Shown: positions 16,419 to 26,017 of the stretch, piece by piece
Position numbering within the stretch: the stretch's first letter is position 1
Layout: the number at the start of each line of letters is the position of its first letter
Assembly (NCBI GenBank): GCA_050633785.1
Contig: JBOEHE010000036.1
Location: forward strand, 44,942 to 108,941
Direction: 5' to 3'
From: CALKZN01 sp050633785
GTDB lineage: Bacteria > Pseudomonadota > Gammaproteobacteria > Arenicellales > Arenicellaceae
Length of the DNA stretch: 64,000 nucleotides
Program-made: the position numbers and the translations under genes
Notes under the pieces: model-generated
Database searches by the model: none
What the model was told of the DNA's origin: nothing
What the model saw: the letters and a program-made list of their open reading frames with translations, nothing else

Positions 16419-17735
16419 TCAACGTTGGTATAAGGCAATACCCTGCAATATTTTTAATGCTTCCTGCAACTGAAAGTCCTGTTCCAGTCGGTCCTGTTGT
16501 TCAGCGCTAATTTTTTTCTTGTTAGTTTTATCTGCGCCCTCACTACTCGTCAAATGTTTGTTTAGACTGGCTTCATTGTAATCTATTGTGCTGCTGCGTT
16601 GTTTCAATTCACGTTGCTCAACCAATACATCGGGTGTGATACCTTTAGCTTGAATCGATACCCCGGCTGGAGTGTAATAGCGTGCTGTTGTCAGTTTTAG
16701 AGCCTTATCTTCTGCGAGGCTGATAATAGTCTGAACCGAACCTTTGCCAAAACTCTGGGTACCCACCACAAGCGCACGCTTATTGTCCTGCAAAGCACCA
16801 GCAACAATTTCCGAAGCAGAAGCAGAGCCCTGATTGATCAAAACTATCATAGGCACACCGTCAATATAGTCTTTTGCCGCTGCCGTGTAATTACTTTCAG
16901 ACGATGTCCTTCGACCCTTGGTACTAACAATATTACCAGAATCAAGAAATACATCGGACACCGCAACAGCACTATTGAGCAAACCACCTGGGTTATTGCG
17001 AAGATCCAGCAATACACCCTTTAGAGGCGCCTCGTTTTCTGCTTGTAATGCGGTCAATTTTTCGCGCAAACTGGCAGCTGTAGCTGACTGAAACTGTGAA
17101 ATTCTCAAATACGCAAAATCGGGGCGTAACATTTCTGCCCTGACCGTTCTTATTTTGATAGCTTCACGAGTTAAGGTTTTCACCAAAGGTGTCTGCTCTC
17201 CCTGCCTTAGAAGTGTCAGAACAACGTTCGTATCTGGATCACCACGCATCAGTTTGATAGCCCGGTTAATGGTTAAACCCTTGGTAATCGTGTCATCAAC
17301 CTTGATAATAATATCACCCGCCCGGATATCTGCATCACTGGCAGGCGATTCATCCAACGGAGCAATTACTTTGATACCTAAAGTGTCTTCAATAATTTCA
17401 ATGCCTACGCCACCGAACTTGCCCTGTGCTCCTACTTTGAGTTCTTTATAAGACTCTTTAACAACATAAGATGAATGAGGGTCTAGACCAGACACCATTC
17501 CATTAATAGCGTACTCTATAAGTTCTTCATCCGAAATTTCATCTACATAGAGTTCTTTAATCCGGGTAAAAACTTCGACAAATAGACGCACATCATCTAA
17601 TGGTAAGGGAGTTAGTTTGCTGTTAACAGACTCTGGTTCAGATGCTGTTTGTGCTGACACTGTTTGACTGATAAATGCACTGCTTACAGTCAGTAATAGA
17701 CTTATCGCAATGTTTATTGTTAGAATTTTTTTCAT
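16419..17735 (-). CDS. ctpA: Carboxyl-terminal processing protease (S41 family)
   Basis: This 438-residue periplasmic serine protease has a signal peptide at residues 1-29 (MKKILTINIAISLLLTVSSA region), a PDZ domain around 100-190 starting at GKFGGVGIEI, and an S41 catalytic domain with the Ser/Lys dyad in GSASASE (serine near 306) and FGKGSVQ (K331). CtpA enzymes trim or degrade cell-wall-associated proteins, often peptidoglycan hydrolases. The upstream frame runs into envC, but MKKIL at 17735 is the natural signal-peptide start. Its position just downstream of envC is a common gammaproteobacterial order and suits a role in controlling wall hydrolysis. Confidence 0.9.
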   Translation of the reverse strand: MKKILTINIAISLLLTVSSAFISQTVSAQTASEPESVNSKLTPLPLDDVRLFVEVFTRIKELYVDEISDEELIEYAINGMVSGLDPHSSYVVKESYKELKVGAQGKFGGVGIEIIEDTLGIKVIAPLDESPASDADIRAGDIIIKVDDTITKGLTINRAIKLMRGDPDTNVVLTLLRQGEQTPLVKTLTREAIKIRTVRAEMLRPDFAYLRISQFQSATAASLREKLTALQAENEAPLKGVLLDLRNNPGGLLNSAVAVSDVFLDSGNIVSTKGRRTSSESNYTAAAKDYIDGVPMIVLINQGSASASEIVAGALQDNKRALVVGTQSFGKGSVQTIISLAEDKALKLTTARYYTPAGVSIQAKGITPDVLVEQRELKQRSSTIDYNEASLNKHLTSSEGADKTNKKKISAEQQDRLEQDFQLQEALKILQGIALYQR

Positions 17736-17770
17736 TGGTTCAGCTCTTATATATTTACTGTGCAGCGATT

Positions 17771-18928
17771 TTATCGGCGACACCATTTTGTCGGGTTTAT
17801 CGGTTTGCCATTACGTCTGATTTCAAAATAAAAATCGGCATTTTTTGAGTCATGACTGGTATTTGCTATCACATCACGAGCACTTATTATCTGGCCTACC
17901 TTCTTGTATAGCACATCATTATTACCATACAAACTCATATAACCATTGCCATGATCAACAATAATTAAATTTCCAAAGCCTTTTAACCAACTGGCAAAGA
18001 TCACCTGGCCATCAAAAATGGCTCTTACTTCACTTTTTGATTTAACCCTTATAGAAAGTCCATTAGCCAATAAGCGACTGTTATTAATACGTTTTCCAAA
18101 GTTTTGAACCGTTTTTCCATCCACAGGAAACAACATCCGCCCTTTTTGTTGTTCAAACCCACCTTTCTTAGGTATAAACTTTTTTACCCCTTTCTTTAGG
18201 GCCAATTCCTGTTCTTTTTTTAGTTTAGCTATCAGTTTTGTTAAACGAGATTGGTTTTGCTTGAGCTGTTTAATCTGTTTATCGGCAGAGTTAATATCAG
18301 TGCCTAATTGAGCGATTATTTTTTTACGCTCTTTATTTTTTTTCTGTAATTTTTTTTGCTTATTATTAAACTCTGCCTGGTTTTTTTGCAAAACCAACAA
18401 CTGTTGCTCCAATTCCTGCTGACTCTCATCAAGCCCACTCAGTGATAGTTTCAAAGCACTGATTCGCTCGTCTCGCACACGTGCTAAATAACGAAAATAA
18501 TCTGTTGCCCGCATGATTTCATTCGGGTTTTGTTGGCTCAACAGGAGTTTGACATAGTCTACAGAGCTTAATTTATAAGTAGAACGGACCAGAGCCGTCA
18601 GTTCAGCACTATTTTTTGCTTTGAGTTGCTGTTCTTTTAATACTCTTTGTTTCAAGGTATCGACTGCAGCTGTTTGTTGCTTGATTTGAACTGCTACTTT
18701 TTCAAGTTGTTTTTTGAGATCCGCTATTTCCCGACTTTTACGCTTTAATAGTTTTTCTTGCTTTTTCTTTTCCTTGGTCTGTTGTTTTTTCTTTTTATCT
18801 AATTCCTTGATTTCACTATCAATTTTACGTACCTGCTGATCATAACTCTGAGCATAAACGAGGCTAGCGCAAACAGTATGTGCTGAGATAAGAATAATAC
18901 CGGCAATAAAGAGTCTTAACAAATTCAT
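17771..18928 (-). CDS. envC: Murein hydrolase activator EnvC
   Basis: This 385-residue periplasmic protein activates amidases at the division septum. It has a signal peptide (cleavage near residue 26, VYAQS), a very lysine- and glutamine-rich coiled coil (about 27-245), and a C-terminal LytM (M23) domain. As expected for EnvC, the LytM domain is degenerate: GYMSLYGNNDVLYKKVG replaces the zinc-ligand histidine region, and the end reads FYFEIRRNGKPINPTKW. It therefore should not cleave peptidoglycan itself. The coiled coil is unusually lysine-rich and the gene A/T-rich there. ctpA follows directly. Confidence 0.92.
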   Translation of the reverse strand: MNLLRLFIAGIILISAHTVCASLVYAQSYDQQVRKIDSEIKELDKKKKQQTKEKKKQEKLLKRKSREIADLKKQLEKVAVQIKQQTAAVDTLKQRVLKEQQLKAKNSAELTALVRSTYKLSSVDYVKLLLSQQNPNEIMRATDYFRYLARVRDERISALKLSLSGLDESQQELEQQLLVLQKNQAEFNNKQKKLQKKNKERKKIIAQLGTDINSADKQIKQLKQNQSRLTKLIAKLKKEQELALKKGVKKFIPKKGGFEQQKGRMLFPVDGKTVQNFGKRINNSRLLANGLSIRVKSKSEVRAIFDGQVIFASWLKGFGNLIIVDHGNGYMSLYGNNDVLYKKVGQIISARDVIANTSHDSKNADFYFEIRRNGKPINPTKWCRR

Positions 18929-19043
18929 AGAGCTGATTATAGTTAAAACTTTGATCAGAGTCTGTTAGCCTCGCAGAAAGTTTATTTAATGTGACTCCAA
19001 CGTAACCGATCTTCGACTTTTATGGCCTATGCTTTACCGCACA

Positions 19044-19071
19044 TTGCTTGTTTGTAGTGAGTGTGTATAAT
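19044..19071 (+). promoter_or_regulatory. Sigma-70-like promoter
   Basis: TTGCTT (19044-19049) and a perfect TATAAT (19066-19071) are 16 nt apart. It lies 30 bp upstream of the ArsR-type gene and probably also serves the genes after it. Confidence 0.65.
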
Positions 19072-19100
19072 GTTCCTTTGATTTTCGGTTTATAAGTTTT

Positions 19101-19472
19101 ATGTCGAATGTAAATGTCTTGCCAGCAAATACTTATGATTTGCTCAAAACTTCCCCACAATCATTATTGTCTAAGGATGCGGACATAGAACACACGTCTA
19201 ATTGCCTGAAAGCTATGGCCCACCCTTTACGCTTAAAAATATTATGCTTACTCAGTAAGTTTGATCATATCAGCGTTTTGGATTTGGTTGAGGCCGTTGG
19301 CACATCACAAAGCAACATCTCTCAACATTTATCTATTTTGAAAGAAAAAGGCTTATTGAAATGTGAAAAAGACGCCAACAAAGTGTATTATACGCTGGCC
19401 GATGCGGATTTGAGCGATTTGATTAACTCCGTACGAAAAGCATTTTGTAATAAGAGCCTGAATTTTTTCTAG
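19101..19472 (+). CDS. ArsR-family winged-helix regulator
   Basis: This 123-residue regulator has the ArsR core LKAMAHPLRLKILCLL (residues 35-50) and recognition helix SQSNISQHLSILKEKGLL (about 69-87). The usual arsenic/cadmium site CVC near helix 3 is absent; the cysteines are at C34, C49, C90 and C118, so a metal-sensing role is uncertain. It precedes a rhodanese-like gene and secB in the same direction, which suggests a redox or sulfur-related role at most. No target site was identified. Confidence 0.8.
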   Translation: MSNVNVLPANTYDLLKTSPQSLLSKDADIEHTSNCLKAMAHPLRLKILCLLSKFDHISVLDLVEAVGTSQSNISQHLSILKEKGLLKCEKDANKVYYTLADADLSDLINSVRKAFCNKSLNFF

Positions 19473-19569
19473 CTCTTATTTTTGTCAGGAATAGTATTGT
19501 TCTTGATAAATCGGTTTAAAGCTATTCTTAACTAACTTAACACTGACTGATAATACTCTTTAATAACCC

Positions 19570-19989
19570 ATGTTTTCTGAATTTTTTCAGGCCAACCTGA
19601 TTTGGTTTGGCTTGCTCTTCGCATTGATCGCAATGCTGTTAATAGACATAAAAAAGAATGCTTTTACTGGTTCAAAGAAAGTGTCTGCTGCTCAAATGCC
19701 AATTTTACAGCGCGAGCCTACTTATTTGCTTGACGTTTCCAGTAGTAAGGACTTTTCTGCAGGGCATATCGCTGAGTCTATTAATATTCCTTCTGCAAGC
19801 TTTTCAGTAGAAGATACTTTATTCAAAGCCAACAAGGAACAGAATGTTGTTGTCATTGATCAGTCCGGTATGAATGCTGGTAACGTTGCTAAGAAACTCC
19901 GTTCCGCAGGCTTCACTAAAGTGTATATTTTAGAAGGTGGTTTGACCGCTTGGCGTAAAGATAATTTTCCATTAACCACAAAAAAATAA
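19570..19989 (+). CDS. yibN: Membrane-anchored rhodanese-like protein YibN
   Basis: This 139-residue protein has one N-terminal membrane helix (residues 9-25) and a cytoplasmic rhodanese-fold domain. The position normally held by the catalytic cysteine is aspartate (VVVIDQSGMNAG), so sulfur transfer is unlikely; the same substitution occurs in E. coli YibN. It directly precedes secB (18 bp), the conserved order in gammaproteobacteria, and YibN has been linked to the membrane protein insertion machinery, consistent with that neighbourhood. Confidence 0.85.
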   Translation: MFSEFFQANLIWFGLLFALIAMLLIDIKKNAFTGSKKVSAAQMPILQREPTYLLDVSSSKDFSAGHIAESINIPSASFSVEDTLFKANKEQNVVVIDQSGMNAGNVAKKLRSAGFTKVYILEGGLTAWRKDNFPLTTKK

Positions 19990-20007
19990 TTCCGAGTTTA
20001 AACTATC

Positions 20008-20457
20008 ATGGCTGAAAACGAACAAGCTAGCGTACAATTTGATATTCGTAAAATATACTTGAAGGATGCTTCCCTGGAATCACCTCAAGCCCCTGAGATT
20101 TTCTTACAATTAGAGTCATCTCCTGAAATTGAAATTGATGTGAATATCAAACAAACGGAATTGCAGGAAGCTGGTTACTATGAAATTGTTTTGAATATTT
20201 CAACCCATGCCAAATTCAAAGATAAAACCGCTTTTTTATGTGAGGTTCAACAAGCCGGTGTGTTTGTTATCATGGGTTTACCTGAGGCAGAACTACCATT
20301 AGCCTTGAACATTGCTTGTCCTAATGTATTGTTGCCATTCGCACGTGAAGCAATTTCTGACTTGGTAACCAAAGCAGGTTTCCCACAGTTATTGTTATCA
20401 CCTATCAATTTTGAAGCTCTATATCACCAGAAGCAGCAGAGCTCACAAAAACATTAA
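20008..20457 (+). CDS. secB: Protein-export chaperone SecB
   Basis: This 149-residue cytoplasmic tetramer-forming chaperone keeps preproteins unfolded and hands them to SecA. Recognisable segments are FDIRKIYLKDASLESP (residues 11-26), AFLCEVQQAGVFVI (about 74-87) and the C-terminal YARE-equivalent LPFAREAISDLVTKAGFPQLLLSPINFEALY. Length is close to the E. coli protein (155). It sits between yibN and gpsA in the usual gammaproteobacterial order. Confidence 0.95.
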   Translation: MAENEQASVQFDIRKIYLKDASLESPQAPEIFLQLESSPEIEIDVNIKQTELQEAGYYEIVLNISTHAKFKDKTAFLCEVQQAGVFVIMGLPEAELPLALNIACPNVLLPFAREAISDLVTKAGFPQLLLSPINFEALYHQKQQSSQKH

Positions 20458-20464
20458 AAGGACA

Positions 20465-20497
20465 AAGCCAATCTCTTCATTAACTAGAGATTGGCTT
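20465..20497 (+). terminator. Perfect 12-bp stem-loop between secB and gpsA
   Basis: AAGCCAATCTCT and AGAGATTGGCTT pair perfectly around a 9-nt loop. Only TAATTCAAT follows, so there is no U-run; it may be an mRNA-end stabiliser or an attenuator before gpsA rather than a strong terminator. Confidence 0.5.
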
Positions 20498-20508
20498 AAT
20501 TCAATAAA

Positions 20509-21528
20509 ATGGATTCAGATAATTCAGCACAACGACAACAGATAGCCGTTCTCGGAGCTGGATCATGGGGAACTGCATTAGCCTGTTTATTAGCCAATAA
20601 TAATCACGAAGTAACTCTATGGTCACATTCCAGTGAACATATCAAACAATTAAAGAAGACTCGAAAAAATCAACGTTATTTCCCATCTATCGAACTGCCA
20701 AAATCTCTCAAGTTTTCTTCTGACTTAACTGAGCTATGCCAAAACCATCGCTACTTTCTGTTAGTCATTCCCAGTCGCTCTTTCAGAGCCACTTTGGATA
20801 AAATGCAGACTTGTGGGCTGCCTGAAAATAGTTATATTCTTTGGGGAACAAAAGGATTTGATGCTGAACAACAAATTCTATTGAGCGACCTGATTAAGCA
20901 ACAGATAACGACGTCACATTATAAAAGTGTCATTTCAGGTCCCAGTTTTGCAAAAGAAGTTATGCTGCAATTCCCTACCGCATTAACTGTAGCGGCAGAT
21001 ACTCTCGAAATCTCTGAGCATATCGCACAATTATTTCACAATGAAAATACGCGTGTTTACAGCAATGATGATTTAGCTGGTACCCAGGTGGGCGGCGCAG
21101 TCAAAAATGTGTTGGCTATAGCGTGCGGTATCAGTGATGGGCTCGGCTATGGTTCTAATGCAAAAGCGGCTTTAATAACCAGGGGCTTAGCTGAAATAAC
21201 TCGATTAGGTCTGGACCTAGGTGGCAGGCCTGAAACATTTCAGGGCTTATCGGGTATTGGCGATCTCGTTTTGACCTGTACTGATGATAAATCTAGAAAT
21301 CGCCGTTTTGGTCTTGGTATCGGCCAAGGTAAAAAAATTGAAGACATATTAAATGAAATTGGCCAAGAAGTTGAAGGCCTTGTTACCAGTAAAGAAGTGT
21401 TTTTATTAGCCCATCAAAGGCGCATTGAAATGCCTATTTGCGAGCAAGTTTATAAAGTATTATATCAAGGGGTTTCCCCTAAAACGGCTGTACAAACATT
21501 ACTGAGAAGAAGTCGAGCACAAGAATGA
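20509..21528 (+). CDS. gpsA: NAD(P)-dependent glycerol-3-phosphate dehydrogenase
   Basis: This 339-residue cytoplasmic enzyme reduces dihydroxyacetone phosphate to sn-glycerol-3-phosphate for phospholipid synthesis. The dinucleotide-binding motif is VLGAGSWGTAL (about 14-24), followed by GTKGF, ISGPSFAKEV and the catalytic region GGAVKNVLAIACGISDGLG with the active lysine. The C-terminal half is helical. The last bases overlap the mlaA start by an ATGA, so translation of mlaA is coupled to it. Confidence 0.95.
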   Translation: MDSDNSAQRQQIAVLGAGSWGTALACLLANNNHEVTLWSHSSEHIKQLKKTRKNQRYFPSIELPKSLKFSSDLTELCQNHRYFLLVIPSRSFRATLDKMQTCGLPENSYILWGTKGFDAEQQILLSDLIKQQITTSHYKSVISGPSFAKEVMLQFPTALTVAADTLEISEHIAQLFHNENTRVYSNDDLAGTQVGGAVKNVLAIACGISDGLGYGSNAKAALITRGLAEITRLGLDLGGRPETFQGLSGIGDLVLTCTDDKSRNRRFGLGIGQGKKIEDILNEIGQEVEGLVTSKEVFLLAHQRRIEMPICEQVYKVLYQGVSPKTAVQTLLRRSRAQE

Positions 21529-22244
21529 AAGCATTTCCCATATTGATTTTATGTATCTTTAGTTTATTGATGACAGGATGCGCCAGCACGCTGAAAAATC
21601 AAACTTACGAAGACCAGGCCTTGAATGACCCTTGGGAAAACATTAATCGAAAAGTCTTTACGTTTAACGTAGTTACTGACTCATTACTGATTAAGCCAGT
21701 GGCTAAAACATACAAAAATGTAGTTCCAAGTTTCGGCCAGACTGCAGTTCGCAATTTTTTCAGCAACCTAGGCGAACCAGTTAGTATTGTTAATAATCTG
21801 TTTCAGCTGAAATTTGATGACTCCTTAACTTCTTTAGGACGTTTTGTTTTTAACTCAACATTCGGAATTGCGGGTTTAATCGATATCAGTTCAGAAATGG
21901 GCATTCAGAAACAACCAGAAGATTTTGGTCAGACTCTGGCTTACTGGGGAGTTAAACCAGGTCCTTATGTTATGCTACCCTTTCTAGGGCCATCGACTCT
22001 TCGAGACAGCATTTCTTTGTTTCCTGATAGTGTTTTGAACCCTAATAGAGCTTTAGACAGCACAGGCGCTAATTTGCTATATCTGGGACTAAATACAATT
22101 GATACGCGCTCCAGATTGCTCAATATTGATATATTACTTGAGCAACAATTAGATCCTTATAGCTTTATTCGTAGTGGTCATGAGCAAAACCGTATCACCA
22201 AGATCTTTGACGGTGATCCTCCCGAGCCTGAAGAAGATTTTTAG
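21525..22244 (+). CDS. mlaA: Outer-membrane phospholipid-retention lipoprotein MlaA
   Basis: This 239-residue lipoprotein has a short signal peptide with lipobox MTGC (C19). The family motifs NDPWENINRKVFTFNVVTDS, NNLFQLKFDDSLTSLGRF and GPYVMLPFLGPSTLRDS are present. MlaA sits in the outer membrane and, with the MlaBCDEF system, removes phospholipids from the outer leaflet; the other mla genes are not in this window. The gene is coupled to gpsA and directly abuts apaH (TAG then ATG). Confidence 0.93.
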   Translation: MKAFPILILCIFSLLMTGCASTLKNQTYEDQALNDPWENINRKVFTFNVVTDSLLIKPVAKTYKNVVPSFGQTAVRNFFSNLGEPVSIVNNLFQLKFDDSLTSLGRFVFNSTFGIAGLIDISSEMGIQKQPEDFGQTLAYWGVKPGPYVMLPFLGPSTLRDSISLFPDSVLNPNRALDSTGANLLYLGLNTIDTRSRLLNIDILLEQQLDPYSFIRSGHEQNRITKIFDGDPPEPEEDF

Positions 22245-23057
22245 ATGACAGACTATGTTGTCGGAGACATTCAAGGATGTTACGCAACCCTGATCGCACT
22301 ACTCGATAAAGCGAACTTTAACCCCACACAAGATACATTGTTTTGTGTTGGTGATTTAGTCAATCGTGGACCAGATTCATTGGAAACATTGCGTTTTATA
22401 CGCAGCTTGGGAACATCTGCAAAAACCGTTTTAGGCAACCATGATTTGCATTTAATCAGTGTTTATTTTGGCTGCAAAGAGCAAAAGAACTTAGATACTT
22501 TGCAGGATATTATTGTTGCTCCGGATGCCGAAGAGCTAATTTATTGGCTTAAAAGTCAACCTCTTATGATTTTTGAGCCTAAAAAAAAGTGTATTATATC
22601 TCATGCAGGAATCTATCCTTTGTGGGATGTAGAGAAAAGCTTAGGTTATGCGGATGAAATTTCAACAGCTTTACAATCAAAAAAATTCATAACCGTTTTA
22701 AAAAAAATGTACGGTAATACGCCTGATAAGTATAAGCCTGATGCCAAGCGCTTTGCTCGTTATCGCTTTACAATTAATGCCTTTACACGCATGCGCTATT
22801 GTACAAAAAATGGTAAATTTAATTTTGATGAAAAGGGTTCTCCCAAAAGCTATAAAGGTAAGCTAAAACCATGGTTTCAATTGGATCGAAAAATACCTTA
22901 TGATATCCGCCTTATATTTGGACATTGGTCAAGTTTAGGTCGATATAACAGTAATAATATTATTGGTATTGATACTGGTTGTGTGTGGGGGAATAAATTG
23001 ACGTTATACGATATTGATAACGATCGATTTATCAGTAAAAAGTCGCAAGAAAATTAG
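22245..23057 (+). CDS. apaH: Symmetrical diadenosine-tetraphosphate hydrolase
   Basis: This 270-residue metallophosphatase cleaves Ap4A symmetrically to two ADP and decaps Np4-capped RNAs. Metal-binding motifs are GDIQGC (7-12), GDLVNRGPD (about 36-44), GNHD (65-68) and HAGIYP (about 121-126), with a late GHW. It begins immediately after the mlaA stop codon with no spacer. apaG follows, as in many proteobacteria, but rsmA and pdxA, which often share the cluster, are not here. Confidence 0.94.
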   Translation: MTDYVVGDIQGCYATLIALLDKANFNPTQDTLFCVGDLVNRGPDSLETLRFIRSLGTSAKTVLGNHDLHLISVYFGCKEQKNLDTLQDIIVAPDAEELIYWLKSQPLMIFEPKKKCIISHAGIYPLWDVEKSLGYADEISTALQSKKFITVLKKMYGNTPDKYKPDAKRFARYRFTINAFTRMRYCTKNGKFNFDEKGSPKSYKGKLKPWFQLDRKIPYDIRLIFGHWSSLGRYNSNNIIGIDTGCVWGNKLTLYDIDNDRFISKKSQEN

Positions 23058-23098
23058 CAGCTTAGAGCTTAATATTGGTTTAATGTATAGGTTTAACT

Positions 23099-23470
23099 AT
23101 GTCAGCAAAAATCCTAATAGAAGTACAAAGTAAATACTTAGAGAAGCAGTCAGAACCAGAAGAAAACCGCTTTGTTTTCGCTTATACGATCACCATAACT
23201 AATTACGAAGAAGAAGCCATACAGCTTATATCTCGCCATTGGATTATAAAAGATGCCAATAACAAACTGGAAGAGATAGTCGGCGAAGGCGTAGTTGGTG
23301 AACAACCTGTCATTGAACCCCAACAGCGCTATCAGTACAGCAGTGGTGCTATTCTAGACACCGAAGTAGGCACAATGGAAGGCTATTACCAAATGCGTTA
23401 TAAAAATGATGACATGAAAAAGGCAAAAATACCAAAATTCACTCTAAGCGTGCCTAGAATGATTCATTAA
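23099..23470 (+). CDS. apaG: ApaG-domain protein
   Basis: This 123-residue beta-sandwich protein of the ApaG family is recognised by NRFVFAYTITITNYEEEAIQL, HWIIKDANNK and the glycine-rich GEGVVGEQPVIEPQQ with YSSGA following. Its precise role is unsettled; it is linked to apaH genetically and to magnesium/cobalt efflux phenotypes in enterobacteria. It converges with gyrB, the two stop codons being 32 bp apart, and no terminator hairpin is obvious between them. Confidence 0.92.
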   Translation: MSAKILIEVQSKYLEKQSEPEENRFVFAYTITITNYEEEAIQLISRHWIIKDANNKLEEIVGEGVVGEQPVIEPQQRYQYSSGAILDTEVGTMEGYYQMRYKNDDMKKAKIPKFTLSVPRMIH

Positions 23471-23502
23471 ACCATTTAAAATCAATAACTTATAAAAACA
23501 TA

Positions 23503-25887
23503 TTAGACATCCAGGTTACTTACGCTGAATGCATTGTCTTCAATAAATTCGCGACGTGGTTCTACCTGATCACCCATTAAGATAGTGAATGTATCATCTG
23601 AAGAAACATTATCTTCAATAACCACCTTTAATAGACGTCTAACCTTAGGATCCATTGTTGTCTCCCAGAGTTGCTCTGGATTCATTTCACCAAGACCTTT
23701 ATACCGTTGAAAACTCAGGCCTTTTTTGGCTCCTTTCATTAAAACTTCCAAGGCTTCAGAAAATCCTTCTGCGATAGTTTCTTTTTCTCCTTTAATCACA
23801 TTGATGGTACCTTCATCACCCATCAGTGCTTTGATTTTACTAGATAGAGAGCGAATGGTCTTGAATTCCGGGGAAACCCAAAAATCAGCAGGAATATTTG
23901 TTTCCGAAGAAACACCGTTCTGAAACTTATTTATTGATAAACCTGCACTACCGTTCTTAATGATTTCAAGCTGATAGCTTGGTAACTCATAGCTATCATT
24001 GTCGAGATAATTTTCCAACTTCTTAACTAAGCCATCACCTAATTCGTCTTTGTCATTGAGAACATTAAACAAAGCGTTAAGAATATTCTCATCGTAATGG
24101 TTAGCTAAACGGTTAATAGTGACTTGGGTTGTCAAGAATTGCTTGCAAAGGTTCATTAATGCATCGCCAGTAGTAGTGGTTTTACCATCTACGCTAGCCA
24201 TGGTCGCACCTTTTACAGCTTGGGCTAATAAGAAACTTTCCATTTCCGCATCATCTTTGATATAGGTTTCTTTTTTGCCTTGCGCCAGTTTATACAAAGG
24301 CGGTTGAGCAATGTAAACATACCCTCTTTCAATCAATTCATGCATCTGTCTATAAAAGAACGTTAACAGCAAGGTCCGAATATGAGATCCATCTACGTCG
24401 GCATCCGTCATGATGATAATTCTATGATAACGTAGCTTTTCAACACTGAACTCTTCTTTTCCAATGCCTGTGCCCAGGGCCGTTATCAGAGTTGTTACCT
24501 CATCTGAGGTCAACATTTTATCAAAACGGGCTTTCTCAACATTTAGAATTTTACCCTTCAAAGGCAAAATTGCCTGAAACTTTCTATCGCGGGCCTGCTT
24601 AGCTGAACCACCGGCTGAATCACCCTCCACCAGGTAAATTTCACATAAACCAGGATCTTTCTCCTGACAATCCGCCAGTTTCCCTGGTAGGCCGCCCAAA
24701 TCAAGAGCTCCTTTACGGCGAGTCATTTCACGAGCTTTTCGTGCTGCTTCACGAGCACGTGCTGCATCGATAATTTTCTCAACAATTTTTCGAGAATCCT
24801 GTGGGTTTTCCATCAGATATTCATTGAGCTTTTCATTAACGATAGACTCAACGACACTGCGCACTTCTGAGGAAACCAGTTTATCTTTGGTTTGTGAAGA
24901 AAACTTTGGATCAGGTACTTTAACGGATAAAACGGCAGTCAGCCCTTCACGGGCATCATCCCCGGAAACATTAACTTTTTCTTTTTTAGCCAACCCAGAT
25001 TCATCAATATAAACATTAAGCGTTCTAGTCAAAGCTCCGCGTAATCCAGCCAAATGAGTTCCACCGTCTCGCTGTGGTATATTGTTGGTATAACAGAAAA
25101 TACTTTCCTGGTAGGAATCATTCCATTGCAAAGCAAGTTCAACAGTGACTCCATCCTTTTCACCATCAATACGCATGACCTGTTCGTGCAATGCTGTTTT
25201 ATTTTTATTCAGATGAGAAACGAAGGCAGCAATACCACCTTCGTATTCAAATATATCTTTTTTACCATCACGCTCATCTTCAAGCTCAATGCGAACACCA
25301 GAATTCAAAAATGAAAGCTCACGTAAACGTTTCGCGAGAATGTCATAACTGTATTCTGTTGTTGTAAATGTTTCTTTGCTTGGCAGGAAAGTTACTTTGG
25401 TCCCGCTTTTATCAGTTGTACCAACCTCTTCAAGATCTTTCTCTGGTACACCCATATTGTACACTTGAGAATAAGACTTCCCTTCCCTGTTAATCTCAAG
25501 AGTCAACTTTTCTGATAAAGCATTAACTACGGAAATACCAACACCATGTAAACCGCCAGATACTTTATATGAGTTTTGATCGAATTTACCGCCTGCATGC
25601 AAAACAGTCATAATAATTTCTGCAGCTGACTTGCCCTCTTCTTCTAAAATACCGACAGGAATACCACGACCATCATCCGAGACACTGACAGAGTTATTTT
25701 CATGTATAACCACCCTGACAGCAGAGCAATGTCCAGCCAGAGCTTCATCAATTGAGTTATCAACGACCTCGAAAACCATATGATGCAAACCTGTACCATC
25801 ATCGGTATCGCCTATATACATACCAGGACGTTTTCTAACGGCGTCTAAGCCTTTTAAAACCTTAATACTACTGGAATCGTAACTCAT
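23503..25887 (-). CDS. gyrB: DNA gyrase subunit B
   Basis: This 794-residue ATPase subunit of gyrase introduces negative supercoils with GyrA. It has the GHKL ATP-binding region (EVVDNSIDEALAGH near 40-53; DDGRGIPVG; GGLHGVGISVVNALS), a transducer domain, the Toprim motifs EGDSAGG and DADVDGSHIRTLLL, and a C-terminal end GDQVEPRREFIEDNA. Length is typical of gammaproteobacteria (804 in E. coli). recF, usually directly upstream, is missing; the next 950 bp are non-coding and carry parS sites. Confidence 0.97.
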   Translation of the reverse strand: MSYDSSSIKVLKGLDAVRKRPGMYIGDTDDGTGLHHMVFEVVDNSIDEALAGHCSAVRVVIHENNSVSVSDDGRGIPVGILEEEGKSAAEIIMTVLHAGGKFDQNSYKVSGGLHGVGISVVNALSEKLTLEINREGKSYSQVYNMGVPEKDLEEVGTTDKSGTKVTFLPSKETFTTTEYSYDILAKRLRELSFLNSGVRIELEDERDGKKDIFEYEGGIAAFVSHLNKNKTALHEQVMRIDGEKDGVTVELALQWNDSYQESIFCYTNNIPQRDGGTHLAGLRGALTRTLNVYIDESGLAKKEKVNVSGDDAREGLTAVLSVKVPDPKFSSQTKDKLVSSEVRSVVESIVNEKLNEYLMENPQDSRKIVEKIIDAARAREAARKAREMTRRKGALDLGGLPGKLADCQEKDPGLCEIYLVEGDSAGGSAKQARDRKFQAILPLKGKILNVEKARFDKMLTSDEVTTLITALGTGIGKEEFSVEKLRYHRIIIMTDADVDGSHIRTLLLTFFYRQMHELIERGYVYIAQPPLYKLAQGKKETYIKDDAEMESFLLAQAVKGATMASVDGKTTTTGDALMNLCKQFLTTQVTINRLANHYDENILNALFNVLNDKDELGDGLVKKLENYLDNDSYELPSYQLEIIKNGSAGLSINKFQNGVSSETNIPADFWVSPEFKTIRSLSSKIKALMGDEGTINVIKGEKETIAEGFSEALEVLMKGAKKGLSFQRYKGLGEMNPEQLWETTMDPKVRRLLKVVIEDNVSSDDTFTILMGDQVEPRREFIEDNAFSVSNLDV

Positions 25888-26001
25888 ATCTTAATTGTTT
25901 AATGGTGGAAATATTAAGGCGTTATTCTAGCAAAATTTGGGGTATTAAGCGCGGTTTTTATTTAATCTATTTATTGCAGTTAAAAGAACTGACAACAGAG
26001 A

Positions 26002-26017
26002 TGTTTCACGTGAAACA
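26002..26017. promoter_or_regulatory. parS: parS centromere site 1
   Basis: TGTTTCACGTGAAACA is an exact match to the chromosomal parS consensus bound by ParB. The symmetry extends to 20 bp (26000-26019). It lies about 115 bp upstream of the gyrB start. The window's own parAB genes are about 30 kb to the right. Confidence 0.93.
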